From positions 1-35,196 of the forward strand of contig JAHJML010000060.1 in assembly GCA_018821365.1 (NCBI GenBank): a stretch of 35,196 nt of DNA. The letters are read 5' to 3'. A program made the position numbers and the translations under genes. How positions within the stretch are numbered: position 1 is the first letter of the stretch; every line of letters starts with the position of its first letter. The DNA is from Actinomycetota bacterium. Its GTDB lineage: Bacteria > Actinomycetota > Acidimicrobiia > Spongiisociales > UBA11373. A model generated the notes under the pieces. The model worked only from the letters and a program-made list of their open reading frames with translations, was not told the DNA's origin and searched no databases. This document shows positions 1-6,341 of the stretch, piece by piece.

Positions 1-609
1 CATCACCCGCAGAGGGTCGAGTCCCGCCGCACGGGCGTAGTGCATGGCCTCGCTGACGCCGATCATGCCGGAGGCGATGGCGATCTGGTTGCACATCTTG
101 GTGTACTGGCCGGCGCCGGGGCCACCCTGGCGCACGACCGTGTTGCCCATCACCTCGAGGATCGGCCGGGCCCGTTCGAAGGCGGCTTCCTCGCCGCCCA
201 CCATGATCGACAGGGTGGCGTTGCGGGCGCCGGTGTCGCCGCCCGACACCGGGGCGTCGAGGACGGCGATGCCCCGTCGAGCGCCCTGCCCGGCGATCTG
301 TCGCGCCAGCACCGGACTGGAGGTCGTCATGTCGATGACGAGCGTCCCGGCGGCGGCGCCCGCCAGCACACCGGCGGGGCCCAGGTACACCGACTCCACA
401 TCGGCGGGGAAGCCGACGATGGTGATCACCACGTCCGATGCCGCCGCCAACCCGGCCGGGTCGTCGTGCCACGTTGCCCCTGCCTGCACGAGCGGTTGGC
501 AGCGCTCCCTGGTGCGGTTGAACACCCCGAGCGGATATCCGGCGTCCAGCAGATGCCCGGCCATGCTGAGACCCATGACCCCGGTCCCGATGAATCCGAT
601 CCGGTCCAC
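1..609 (-). CDS. 3-hydroxyisobutyrate dehydrogenase-type NAD(P)-dependent oxidoreductase (C-terminus beyond window)
   Basis: This is the N-terminal 203 codons of a beta-hydroxyacid dehydrogenase; the reading frame is open to base 1 of the window, so the C-terminal helical part is missing only because the window ends. The protein opens with a Rossmann dinucleotide-binding motif, GFIGTGVMG, at about residues 5-13. It has the family substrate-binding signature DAPVSGG followed by a TGARNATL stretch near residues 120-135. The catalytic lysine lies in GAGQYTKMCNQ (Lys171). Family members oxidise 3-hydroxyisobutyrate, tartronate semialdehyde or related acids, and substrate cannot be told from this fragment. 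The GTG start at 609 is chosen because GGAGGAG sits 6 nt upstream (616-622) and the Rossmann strand begins immediately after. It is transcribed divergently from the 914-4645 gene run. Confidence 0.9.
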   Translation of the reverse strand, partial: MDRIGFIGTGVMGLSMAGHLLDAGYPLGVFNRTRERCQPLVQAGATWHDDPAGLAAASDVVITIVGFPADVESVYLGPAGVLAGAAAGTLVIDMTTSSPVLARQIAGQGARRGIAVLDAPVSGGDTGARNATLSIMVGGEEAAFERARPILEVMGNTVVRQGGPGAGQYTKMCNQIAIASGMIGVSEAMHYARAAGLDPLRVM

Positions 610-913
610 GACGAACTCCTCCGATCGACCGGGTCGAGCATAGGAAGATGCGCCTCTCACGCCGCCGCCCACCGTGACTGGAACCGGTTCCGGTCCCGGT
701 ATCATGGGGTTCCGGCGATGGGGCCCGCCTGGAACCGCCCGCCTTGGGCTGATGGCTTCTGATGATGAAAGCGATCCGCATGATGGTCCGCCCGACCGGC
801 GCCCCCGGTGCGTCCCGGCCCCTCTCCTCGTCTTCCGGGATGGCGGGCAGGGCGACCCCCGTCGAGGTTCCCGAGGTCCCCCCGGCACTCTCATGTCCCG
901 CCGGAAGGGTCCG
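610..913. other. Divergent intergenic region, 304 bp
   Basis: No convincing gene lies here. It holds the ribosome-binding site of the leftward dehydrogenase (616-622), a perfect 12-bp palindrome at 680-691 and a possible rightward -10 box TATCAT at 700-705. A frame is open through much of it on the + strand, in phase with the gene that I start at 914. Its translation is Pro/Arg/Gly-rich and looks like non-coding GC-rich DNA. Confidence 0.5.
680..691. promoter_or_regulatory. Perfect 12-bp palindrome, possible operator
   Basis: The sequence GGAACCGGTTCC is a perfect palindrome with a central CpG. It lies between the divergent dehydrogenase (start at 609) and the gene run starting at 914, just upstream of a possible TATCAT -10 box. 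Palindromes with a central AACCGGTT core are typical of LacI-family operators. No LacI-type regulator is encoded in the window, so the assignment is inference from symmetry and position. Confidence 0.4.
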
Positions 914-1369
914 ATGATGCACAAGACGTCCGAAATCCGCTATGCGACCCGCTGCGCCTTCCAGAACGACCTCGACCGGGCCTTTCCCAACGGGGCCGTC
1001 TGCGCGCTGCTCCCGGTAGAGGGCCACCGGGTCCAGACCCGCGTCGGGCGGGTCGAATCCACCGGCAGGCTCTTCTGCTCGGACGTCCGGCCGTCGCCGG
1101 GCAACGGCGGGTGGGACTACGAAATCCTCATCGATGCACGCAGTGGCCGCGGCGAGACGGCCGAGGAGTTGCGGGTCTGGGTCGGCGCGCTGACCATGCA
1201 CTCGACGGCAAGGGGCCTGTGGGAAGCACCGGTGCGATCCGACCACGGTGAGATGCTGCTCAGGCTCACCCCGGGTGCCGTAGACGGGGGCGCTGCCGGG
1301 CCGGCGCTCCGAAAGGCGGTTACCATCGCCCACGAGCACGAGTTGTTCCCCGAGGGAATCCTTGCGTGA
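914..1369 (+). CDS. Hypothetical protein, 151 aa
   Basis: I do not recognise this protein. From the ATG at 914 it has 151 residues, is soluble (no signal peptide or membrane segment) and mixes charged and hydrophobic residues like an alpha/beta fold. A conserved-looking C-terminal half (EMLLRLTPGAVDGG, then ALRKAVTIAHEHELFPEG) faintly recalls YbjN-like or secretion-chaperone-like folds, but I cannot support that further. The start at 914 (or 917) is favoured because GGAAGGG lies 4-7 nt upstream (903-909). An in-frame ATG at 893 is also possible, and the frame is open upstream to 674 with low-complexity content. Its stop overlaps the GTG of the next gene by 4 bp, implying translational coupling. 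Confidence 0.65.
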   Translation: MMHKTSEIRYATRCAFQNDLDRAFPNGAVCALLPVEGHRVQTRVGRVESTGRLFCSDVRPSPGNGGWDYEILIDARSGRGETAEELRVWVGALTMHSTARGLWEAPVRSDHGEMLLRLTPGAVDGGAAGPALRKAVTIAHEHELFPEGILA

Positions 1370-1845
1370 GCCGTAGAGCCATCATCTGGACCGTCATCGC
1401 CGCTCTGCTGCTGGTGGCCGCCATGGCCTACGGTTCTTCCCGTCAGAGAGACGACGCCACCGAAGACACCGTCGCCGTCGCCGAGTCGACGTCGACCACC
1501 CTCGACGCCGACGACGCCGCCACCGAAGACATGGTCGCCGTCGCCGAGTCGATGTTGACCGCCTTCAACGCCGACGACTACGAGACGTTCACCTCCGGTT
1601 TCACCCCCGCCTACCTCGCCAAGATGGACGAGGCCGCCTTCGAGGAATGGCGGGCGCCACTGGTGGAGACCTTCGGTCGATACCTGGAGATCACCGACAC
1701 CAGGGTGACGAAGGGCAACGACAGCGATGCCGTCAGGTACGTGTTCACCGTCTCCTTCGAGAAGGATGCTGCGGCCCGGTTCTCGATCACGCTCAAGCCG
1801 GGGTCGACCCGGATCAACCGAGTCGACCTGAAACCTGCCGAGTAG
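1366..1845 (+). CDS. Membrane-anchored NTF2-like (DUF3887-like) protein
   Basis: This 159-residue protein has an N-terminal hydrophobic segment at residues 5-23 with Arg-Arg before it, an uncleaved signal anchor or signal peptide. A low-complexity Asp/Ala/Thr stretch (about 28-68) follows, then a globular domain (about 60-157). The globular part starts with a helix of the form AESMLTAFNADDYETF and ends in strands around FSITLKPGSTRINRVDL, a pattern typical of small extracytoplasmic NTF2-fold proteins such as DUF3887. The linker contains a 20-21-residue tandem duplication. The GTG start overlaps the preceding stop by 4 bp (GTGA), and the permease gene begins 9 bp downstream, so it sits inside an operon. 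The function is unknown; the family call is tentative. Confidence 0.7.
   Translation: MSRRAIIWTVIAALLLVAAMAYGSSRQRDDATEDTVAVAESTSTTLDADDAATEDMVAVAESMLTAFNADDYETFTSGFTPAYLAKMDEAAFEEWRAPLVETFGRYLEITDTRVTKGNDSDAVRYVFTVSFEKDAAARFSITLKPGSTRINRVDLKPAE
1450..1572 (+). repeat. Tandem in-frame duplication (60 + 63 bp)
   Basis: Copy 1 (1450-1509) and copy 2 (1510-1572) both encode DD-A-TED-VAVAES followed by Thr/Leu-rich residues and D/NAD. Copy 2 carries one additional alanine codon. The duplication lengthens the linker between membrane anchor and globular domain without breaking the frame. Confidence 0.8.
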
Positions 1846-1854
1846 CAGGGCATC

Positions 1855-4197
1855 GTGAACGGGACGCCGCCGGTCACACCCGTGTCCACTCCCCTCAGCA
1901 GACTGAAACGAGTGCTGGTGGGGCGCCCGTTTGCGACATCGGACGAAGACCACCACCTCCTTCCAAAACGCCTCGCTCTCCCCCTGTTCGCCTCGGACCC
2001 CCTCTCCTCGGTTGCCTACGCCACCGAGGAGATCATGCTGGTGCTGGCACTTGCGGGGGCGGCCGCCTACGCGCACATGATCCCGATCGCCATTGCCATC
2101 GCCACCCTGGTGATCATCGTGGTCACCTCCTACCGGCAGACGGTCAAGGCCTACCCCCAGGGCGGAGGTGCCTACCTGGTCACCCGGGACAACCTCGGCC
2201 CGGTGCCGGCCCGGGTCGCCGCCTCGGCATTGATGATCGATTACGTCCTCACGGTGGCCGTCTCGGTGACGGCGGGGGTCGCTGCCATCACCTCCGCATT
2301 CCCCTCGGTCCTCGACTGGAAGGTATGGCTGGCGATCGCTCTGGTGAGCGCACTCGGCCTCATCAACCTCCGGGGGGTCAAGGAGACCGGACAACTCTTC
2401 GCCGTCCCGACCTACCTCTTCTTCGTGATGGTCATGACCATGCTCGTGATCGGGTTCGGCAAGTGCGCCTTCGCCACATGTCCCACGGCCGCCACCGCCG
2501 ACATGGACGTCTCGGCACAGATCGGTACGGTCGGGATCCTGCTGATCATGAGAGCCTTCGCCTCCGGTTCGACCGCCCTCACCGGCATCGAGGCGATCGC
2601 CGACGGGGTTCCCGCCTTCCGCCATCCCAAGGCGCGCAACGCCGCAGCCACGCTCGCCATCATGGCGACGATGTCGATCACCATGTTCCTCGGCATCACC
2701 GTGCTGGCCCGACTGTTCGAGGTCAGAGTCACCGAGCACTCGATCGACGAGGTCGGCAGCGTCCTCTCCCAGATCGGGCGGGCCGCCTTCGGAGACGGGA
2801 TCCTGTTCGTGGTGCTGCAGGTGGCGACGATGGGGATCCTGGTGCTGGCCGCCAACACTGCCTATCAGGACTTCCCGAGGCTCTCGATGATCTTGGCCAA
2901 CGACCGGCTCATGCCGCGCCAGATGCGGAACCGGGGCGACCGTCTCGTGTACTCCAACGGGATCGTGGTCCTCTCGCTGACGGCTGCCGGCCTGATCTTC
3001 GTGTTCGACGCCACGCTTTCCCACCTCATTCAACTGTATGTGGTCGGAGTGTTCGTCAGCTTCACGCTGAGCCAGACGTCGATGGTGCGACGATGGTGGC
3101 GGCTGCGGACTCCCGGATGGCGCCACTCCATGGTCATCAATGCCATCGGCGCCACCACCACCGGGGTGGTGCTGGTCGTGGTGGCGGTGGCCAAGTTCGC
3201 CAAGGGCGCCTGGGCAGTGGTGGTAGCCATCCCACTGCTGGTGCTGATGATGTCCCGGATCGGGCGCCACTACGAGTGGGTGGCGACCCAGTTGAGCCTC
3301 TTCCGGGAGCAGCGCCGCCCCCCCACCCGCACCGAGGTGCTCGTCCTGGTCTCTCACATCTCGGGGAGCACCCTGCGCGGGGTGGCGTATGCCAACCTGC
3401 TCGGCGCCGAACGGGTGCAATGCGTCCACATCAACGAAGGTCCCGACGACCCGTTCTGGCTCGATTGGCAAGGACCCAACCCCGACATCCCGCTGACGGT
3501 GCTCAAGCCCCGGCGCCGCGGCCTGGTCAAGCCCCTGCGGGCCTTCATCAACGACATCCGCTGGGAACGGCCCCGCACCCGGGTGATCGTGGTCATACCC
3601 GAGACGATCGGGCGGCCCCGCTGGCTGTGGAGTGCCCTCCACCGCCGCAGTTCCCGCATCAAGGCGGCGCTCCTGACGGTGCGGGACGTGGTGGTCGTGA
3701 ACCTGGTGCAGACCTCCCGTCCGCTGCGCCGTGGTGGGTCGGCCCCTCCGGCCACGCCGACCGAACGGATCGTCATCCTCCCCGTTGGGGGAGTCACCCA
3801 GGCCACCCTGGACGCCGTCGCCTACGCTCAATGGACCCGCCCGGCGGCCATCCACGCCATCCATGTGGAGTTGGAACCCGAGTACGCAGAGCGAACGGCG
3901 ACCGAGTGGGCCATCAACTTCCCCGACATCCCCTTGGAGATGGTCCCCAACCCATTCCGTGCTACTACTCCGGTGATCATCGACTACGTCGCCAAGACGA
4001 GAGATGCGGCGCCGTTCGGAACCGTCGTCGAGGTGATCGTCCCCGAGTTCGTGGTCGCCACGCTGATGGGCCGGGTCCTCCACAATCGGACCGCTCTGGC
4101 GCTCAAGGCCCGGTTGGCGCACTACGACGTGATCATCACGAGCGTTCCCTGGCACCTGCAGGACGAGGCCGCGGCATACTCGGCACGGGAGGTGTGA
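1855..4197 (+). CDS. APC-superfamily permease of the KimA/YdaO type (probable K+ importer) with extended cytosolic C-terminus
   Basis: This 780-residue protein has about 12 membrane segments (residues ~35-475) and a cytosolic C-terminus of about 300 residues. Diagnostic stretches are SSVAYATEEIMLV in the first segment, AYPQGGGAYLV after the second loop, and ALTGIEAIADGVPAF in the middle. The last closely resembles the corresponding motif of Bacillus KimA, the c-di-AMP-controlled potassium importer. KimA has about 600 residues; here the C-terminus seems to hold two successive UspA-like alpha/beta units (roughly 490-620 and 640-775). The GTG at 1855 lies 9 bp after the preceding stop with only a weak GCAGGG upstream, which suggests translation is coupled to the upstream gene. 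Amino-acid transport remains possible because the superfamily is broad. Confidence 0.85.
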   Translation: MNGTPPVTPVSTPLSRLKRVLVGRPFATSDEDHHLLPKRLALPLFASDPLSSVAYATEEIMLVLALAGAAAYAHMIPIAIAIATLVIIVVTSYRQTVKAYPQGGGAYLVTRDNLGPVPARVAASALMIDYVLTVAVSVTAGVAAITSAFPSVLDWKVWLAIALVSALGLINLRGVKETGQLFAVPTYLFFVMVMTMLVIGFGKCAFATCPTAATADMDVSAQIGTVGILLIMRAFASGSTALTGIEAIADGVPAFRHPKARNAAATLAIMATMSITMFLGITVLARLFEVRVTEHSIDEVGSVLSQIGRAAFGDGILFVVLQVATMGILVLAANTAYQDFPRLSMILANDRLMPRQMRNRGDRLVYSNGIVVLSLTAAGLIFVFDATLSHLIQLYVVGVFVSFTLSQTSMVRRWWRLRTPGWRHSMVINAIGATTTGVVLVVVAVAKFAKGAWAVVVAIPLLVLMMSRIGRHYEWVATQLSLFREQRRPPTRTEVLVLVSHISGSTLRGVAYANLLGAERVQCVHINEGPDDPFWLDWQGPNPDIPLTVLKPRRRGLVKPLRAFINDIRWERPRTRVIVVIPETIGRPRWLWSALHRRSSRIKAALLTVRDVVVVNLVQTSRPLRRGGSAPPATPTERIVILPVGGVTQATLDAVAYAQWTRPAAIHAIHVELEPEYAERTATEWAINFPDIPLEMVPNPFRATTPVIIDYVAKTRDAAPFGTVVEVIVPEFVVATLMGRVLHNRTALALKARLAHYDVIITSVPWHLQDEAAAYSAREV

Positions 4198-4201
4198 GGA
4201 C

Positions 4202-4645
4202 ATGCGACGGCAGATCGGTTCGGCCGCCATCCCGTGGCGCCGGCCGGGGGCAATGAGCCTGCTGGTTGCCGTCCTCACACTGGCCATGCTGCTCCCGGCG
4301 TGCTCGGACGACCCCACCCTCGCCGGGTGGGAGCGCACCTGGCAGGAGACCGTTGCCGCGGTGCCTCCCCTCCCCGACATCATGGTCGAAGACCCCGGCC
4401 CCATCTGTTCGTCGACCCTCGGGATGCTGCGGGAGGCGGCCGCCGATCTGATCACAGCGCCCAATCCCGACCTGGCCAGGGCCTTCCTCGCATGGTCCGG
4501 TTTCACCGAGAGCGTCTTCTTCGAGTGCCCGCCATCGAGTGGCAGGTACGCCGGGTTCGAAGCGAGCTATCAGGAGATGGCACGCCTCGCAACCGAGGTC
4601 GAAGCTCTCCTCGCCTTCGAGCACGGGGTGCAGGACAGCGGCTGA
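4202..4645 (+). CDS. Small lipoprotein of unknown function
   Basis: The 147-residue product carries an N-terminal hydrophobic segment ending in the lipobox LLPAC (Cys34), so it is predicted to be lipidated and held on the outer face of the membrane. The mature part is about 113 residues, mostly helical in character, and contains two cysteines (in ICSST and FFECPP) that could form a disulfide. I recognise no family. It starts 4 bp after the permease stop, with GGAGG inside the end of the permease gene as the likely ribosome-binding site. It is therefore probably the last gene of the 914-4645 operon. An internal ATG 17 codons in would also give a usable signal peptide. Confidence 0.75.
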   Translation: MRRQIGSAAIPWRRPGAMSLLVAVLTLAMLLPACSDDPTLAGWERTWQETVAAVPPLPDIMVEDPGPICSSTLGMLREAAADLITAPNPDLARAFLAWSGFTESVFFECPPSSGRYAGFEASYQEMARLATEVEALLAFEHGVQDSG

Positions 4646-4679
4646 GGCCCGCACTCGGGCAGCACCCGATCCCCGGCAG

Positions 4680-4685
4680 TACGAT
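4680..4685 (+). promoter_or_regulatory. Possible -10 box for a leaderless transcript
   Basis: TACGAT matches the TAnnnT -10 pattern and lies 6 nt before the ATG at 4692, which has no ribosome-binding site. Transcription would therefore start at or next to the ATG. No -35 box is evident. Confidence 0.35.
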
Positions 4686-4691
4686 CCGGTC

Positions 4692-5069
4692 ATGGCCGAC
4701 ATGACGCCCGGCAGGGTCACCACCGTGATGCACGACACCGACGACCTCGACGGAGCGGTCGCCTTCTGGACCAGGGTCCTCGGGCTCGAGGTGAAGTACA
4801 AAGACGACACCTACGCCTACCTGAACGGTCTGCGGGAAGGTGGTCCGCACCTGGCATTCCAGAGGGTTCCGGAGCCCAGAACGGGCAAGAACCGCCTGCA
4901 TCTCGACATCGAGGTCGAGGATCGCGACCTCTTCTCGGAGTGGGTGGTCGAACTGGGGGGCGCCGTCATCGAAGAGCACGATCGTCCCGGGTGGCCGATC
5001 TGGATCGTGATGGCCGATCCGCAGGGCAACGAGTTCTGCATCTATGAGAAGCCCGAGGACGCCGCCTAG
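4692..5069 (+). CDS. VOC-family (glyoxalase/bleomycin-resistance fold) protein
   Basis: A 125-residue single-unit vicinal-oxygen-chelate protein. The two beta-alpha-beta-beta-beta modules are visible: residues ~8-60 (with DDLDGAVAFWTRVLGLEV, the typical first helix) and ~65-120 (RLHLDIEVEDRDLF through the end motif ADPQGNEFCIYEKP). His72 in the RLHLDIEV strand and Glu117 (in NEFCIYE) are at usual metal-ligand positions. The form resembles the many actinobacterial VOC proteins ending in DPxGNEFC; substrates of such proteins are mostly unknown. The ATG at 4692 lacks a Shine-Dalgarno sequence, and a -10-like TACGAT sits 6 nt upstream, suggesting a leaderless mRNA. A second in-frame ATG lies at 4701. 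Confidence 0.88.
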   Translation: MADMTPGRVTTVMHDTDDLDGAVAFWTRVLGLEVKYKDDTYAYLNGLREGGPHLAFQRVPEPRTGKNRLHLDIEVEDRDLFSEWVVELGGAVIEEHDRPGWPIWIVMADPQGNEFCIYEKPEDAA

Positions 5070-5162
5070 GTACGACGACCGGGGAGTGTGATCGGGGGGC
5101 AGGCAGCAGAGGCCGCATCCCGCCCCCGGAGCCGGTGCCGCACATGGATGCCCGCCGGTTGG

Positions 5163-5168
5163 GATAAT
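5163..5168 (+). promoter_or_regulatory. Possible -10 box upstream of the triple-repeat gene
   Basis: GATAAT is one base from TATAAT and stands out in very GC-rich sequence 50 nt before the GTG start at 5218. I see no good -35 element. Confidence 0.3.
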
Positions 5169-5217
5169 TGGCCGACGACCAAGAGGCCGATACGACGAGA
5201 CATCTGAGGAGCAACCC

Positions 5218-6204
5218 GTGAGCGACGCCAACTGGAAGCCGACCCACACCATCCCCGACTCGGGACTCCCCGCCAGGGCCGAGCCCAATGCGGCCCTCGA
5301 ACCGCTCCTGCGCATCCGCAGCGGCGTCGAGGTGGCGGTCTCCGAGAGCCTCGGCGGGTGGGCCAAGATCACCACCGACACCGGTTGGGGGGCATGGGTG
5401 GACGGAACCCGCCTGAACCCCATCACCTCCGCCCCGGTGGGGGCCGCTCCCCCGCCCCCGCCCCCGCCCCCGGAGCCCACTCCGGAGCCGGAACCCGAAC
5501 CGGAACCGGAGCCTGCACCGGAACCAGAGCCGGCACCCGAACCGGCACCCGCACCGGAACCAGAGCCGGCACCCAACGCCAAGGCCAAGCCGGCACCCGC
5601 ACCGGAACCAGAGCCGGAACCCGTACCCGAACCGGAACCAGAGCCGGAACCCGTACCCGAACCGGAACCGGAACCGGAACCCGTACCCGAACCGGAACCG
5701 GAACCACAACCTGAGCCGCCGGCATGGTCGGCCACCCACACCATCCCCGAGGGCGGCTTGCCGGCGAGAGCGAAGCCCGACCCGGGCCTCGATCCGCTGC
5801 TCCGCATCAAGAGCGAGACCGGGGTCAGGGTGGTCGAGACCCAGGGGGCATGGTCGCGGGTCACCATCGAAAGCGGCTGGGCGGCCTGGGTCGACAACCG
5901 CAGGCTCATCCCCATCGGTGGGGCGGCGCCCGCCCCGGTGGCCGCACCCGCTCCGGTAGCACCAGCCGTCCCCGCCCCGGCGCCGTACGTCCCCGAACCC
6001 GAGGTGTGGAAGGCCACCCACACCATCCCCGACGGCGGGCTCAGCGCCTGGTCGGAGCCGAAGGCGGACCGCCAGCCGATCCTCAAGGTGAGGAGTGGAA
6101 CCGCGGTCCAGGTGATCACGACGACCGGCGCCTGGTCCCGGATCCGCACCGAGGAGGGCTGGGAGGCCTGGGTCGACGGACGCCGACTGGTCGAGGCCGG
6201 CTAG
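5218..6204 (+). CDS. Three-copy SH3-like repeat protein with a long Pro-Glu linker
   Basis: The 328-residue protein consists of three homologous units of about 63 residues (about 5-70, 169-233 and 263-326). Each follows the pattern W-x-x-THTIP-x-x-GL-x-A, then a P-L/I-L-x-[IV]-[RK]-S segment, then W-[AS]-[KR]-[IV]-T and GW-x-AWVD-x-R-L. Short beta-strands ending in a conserved GW...AWVD resemble bacterial SH3-like modules, but the sequence is not a textbook SH3b. Units 1 and 2 are separated by about 95 residues of almost pure Pro-Glu/Pro-Ala, units 2 and 3 by a shorter Pro-Ala linker. There is no signal peptide or membrane segment, so it should be cytoplasmic unless exported in a non-classical way. 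The GTG start is supported by GAGG 8-9 nt upstream and by repeat 1 beginning at once. Confidence 0.8.
   Translation: MSDANWKPTHTIPDSGLPARAEPNAALEPLLRIRSGVEVAVSESLGGWAKITTDTGWGAWVDGTRLNPITSAPVGAAPPPPPPPPEPTPEPEPEPEPEPAPEPEPAPEPAPAPEPEPAPNAKAKPAPAPEPEPEPVPEPEPEPEPVPEPEPEPEPVPEPEPEPQPEPPAWSATHTIPEGGLPARAKPDPGLDPLLRIKSETGVRVVETQGAWSRVTIESGWAAWVDNRRLIPIGGAAPAPVAAPAPVAPAVPAPAPYVPEPEVWKATHTIPDGGLSAWSEPKADRQPILKVRSGTAVQVITTTGAWSRIRTEEGWEAWVDGRRLVEAG
5473..5718 (+). repeat. Low-complexity CCGGAA/GAACCN coding repeat
   Basis: This stretch encodes the Pro-Glu linker. It is built from 6-bp Pro-Glu units with a superimposed 30-bp period: the phrase GGAACCCGTACCCGAA recurs at 5616, 5646 and 5676. Such DNA is prone to slippage in multiples of whole codons, so linker length may vary between strains. 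Confidence 0.85.
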
Positions 6205-6341
6205 GGCCGATCGCTCGGTAAGTTTGAGCGCGGGCAGGGTCCTATTGCCCTGGCCGGGCACCCTGCTCGGCGTCGATAGTGGGATACGAACGCAGTCGAC
6301 CCCGGGGAGCACCGGTGTGCTCCCCTCGAGAGGGAGGCCAC

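Noticed and set aside
1846-1854. c-di-AMP (ydaO-type) riboswitch for the KimA-like gene
   Set aside because: The gene starts 9 bp after the preceding stop, leaving no room for a riboswitch.
1117-4506. Very long open frame on the minus strand (over 1100 codons)
   Set aside because: It is antisense to the NTF2-like protein, the KimA-like permease and part of the lipoprotein. Its translation is His/Asp/Gly-rich without domains, a normal shadow in high-GC DNA.
4647-4660. Small hairpin after the lipoprotein gene
   Set aside because: Only a 5-bp stem without a T-tract; too weak for a terminator call.
6234-6266. 7-bp inverted repeat with a 19-nt loop upstream of fadN
   Set aside because: Short stem, long loop and very GC-rich context; chance occurrence is likely, so it is not called as operator or terminator.
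4966-6312. Minus-strand frame with Phe-Arg/Tyr-Gly repeats
   Set aside because: It is the reverse complement of the Pro-Glu linker gene; the repeats are those of the + strand codons.
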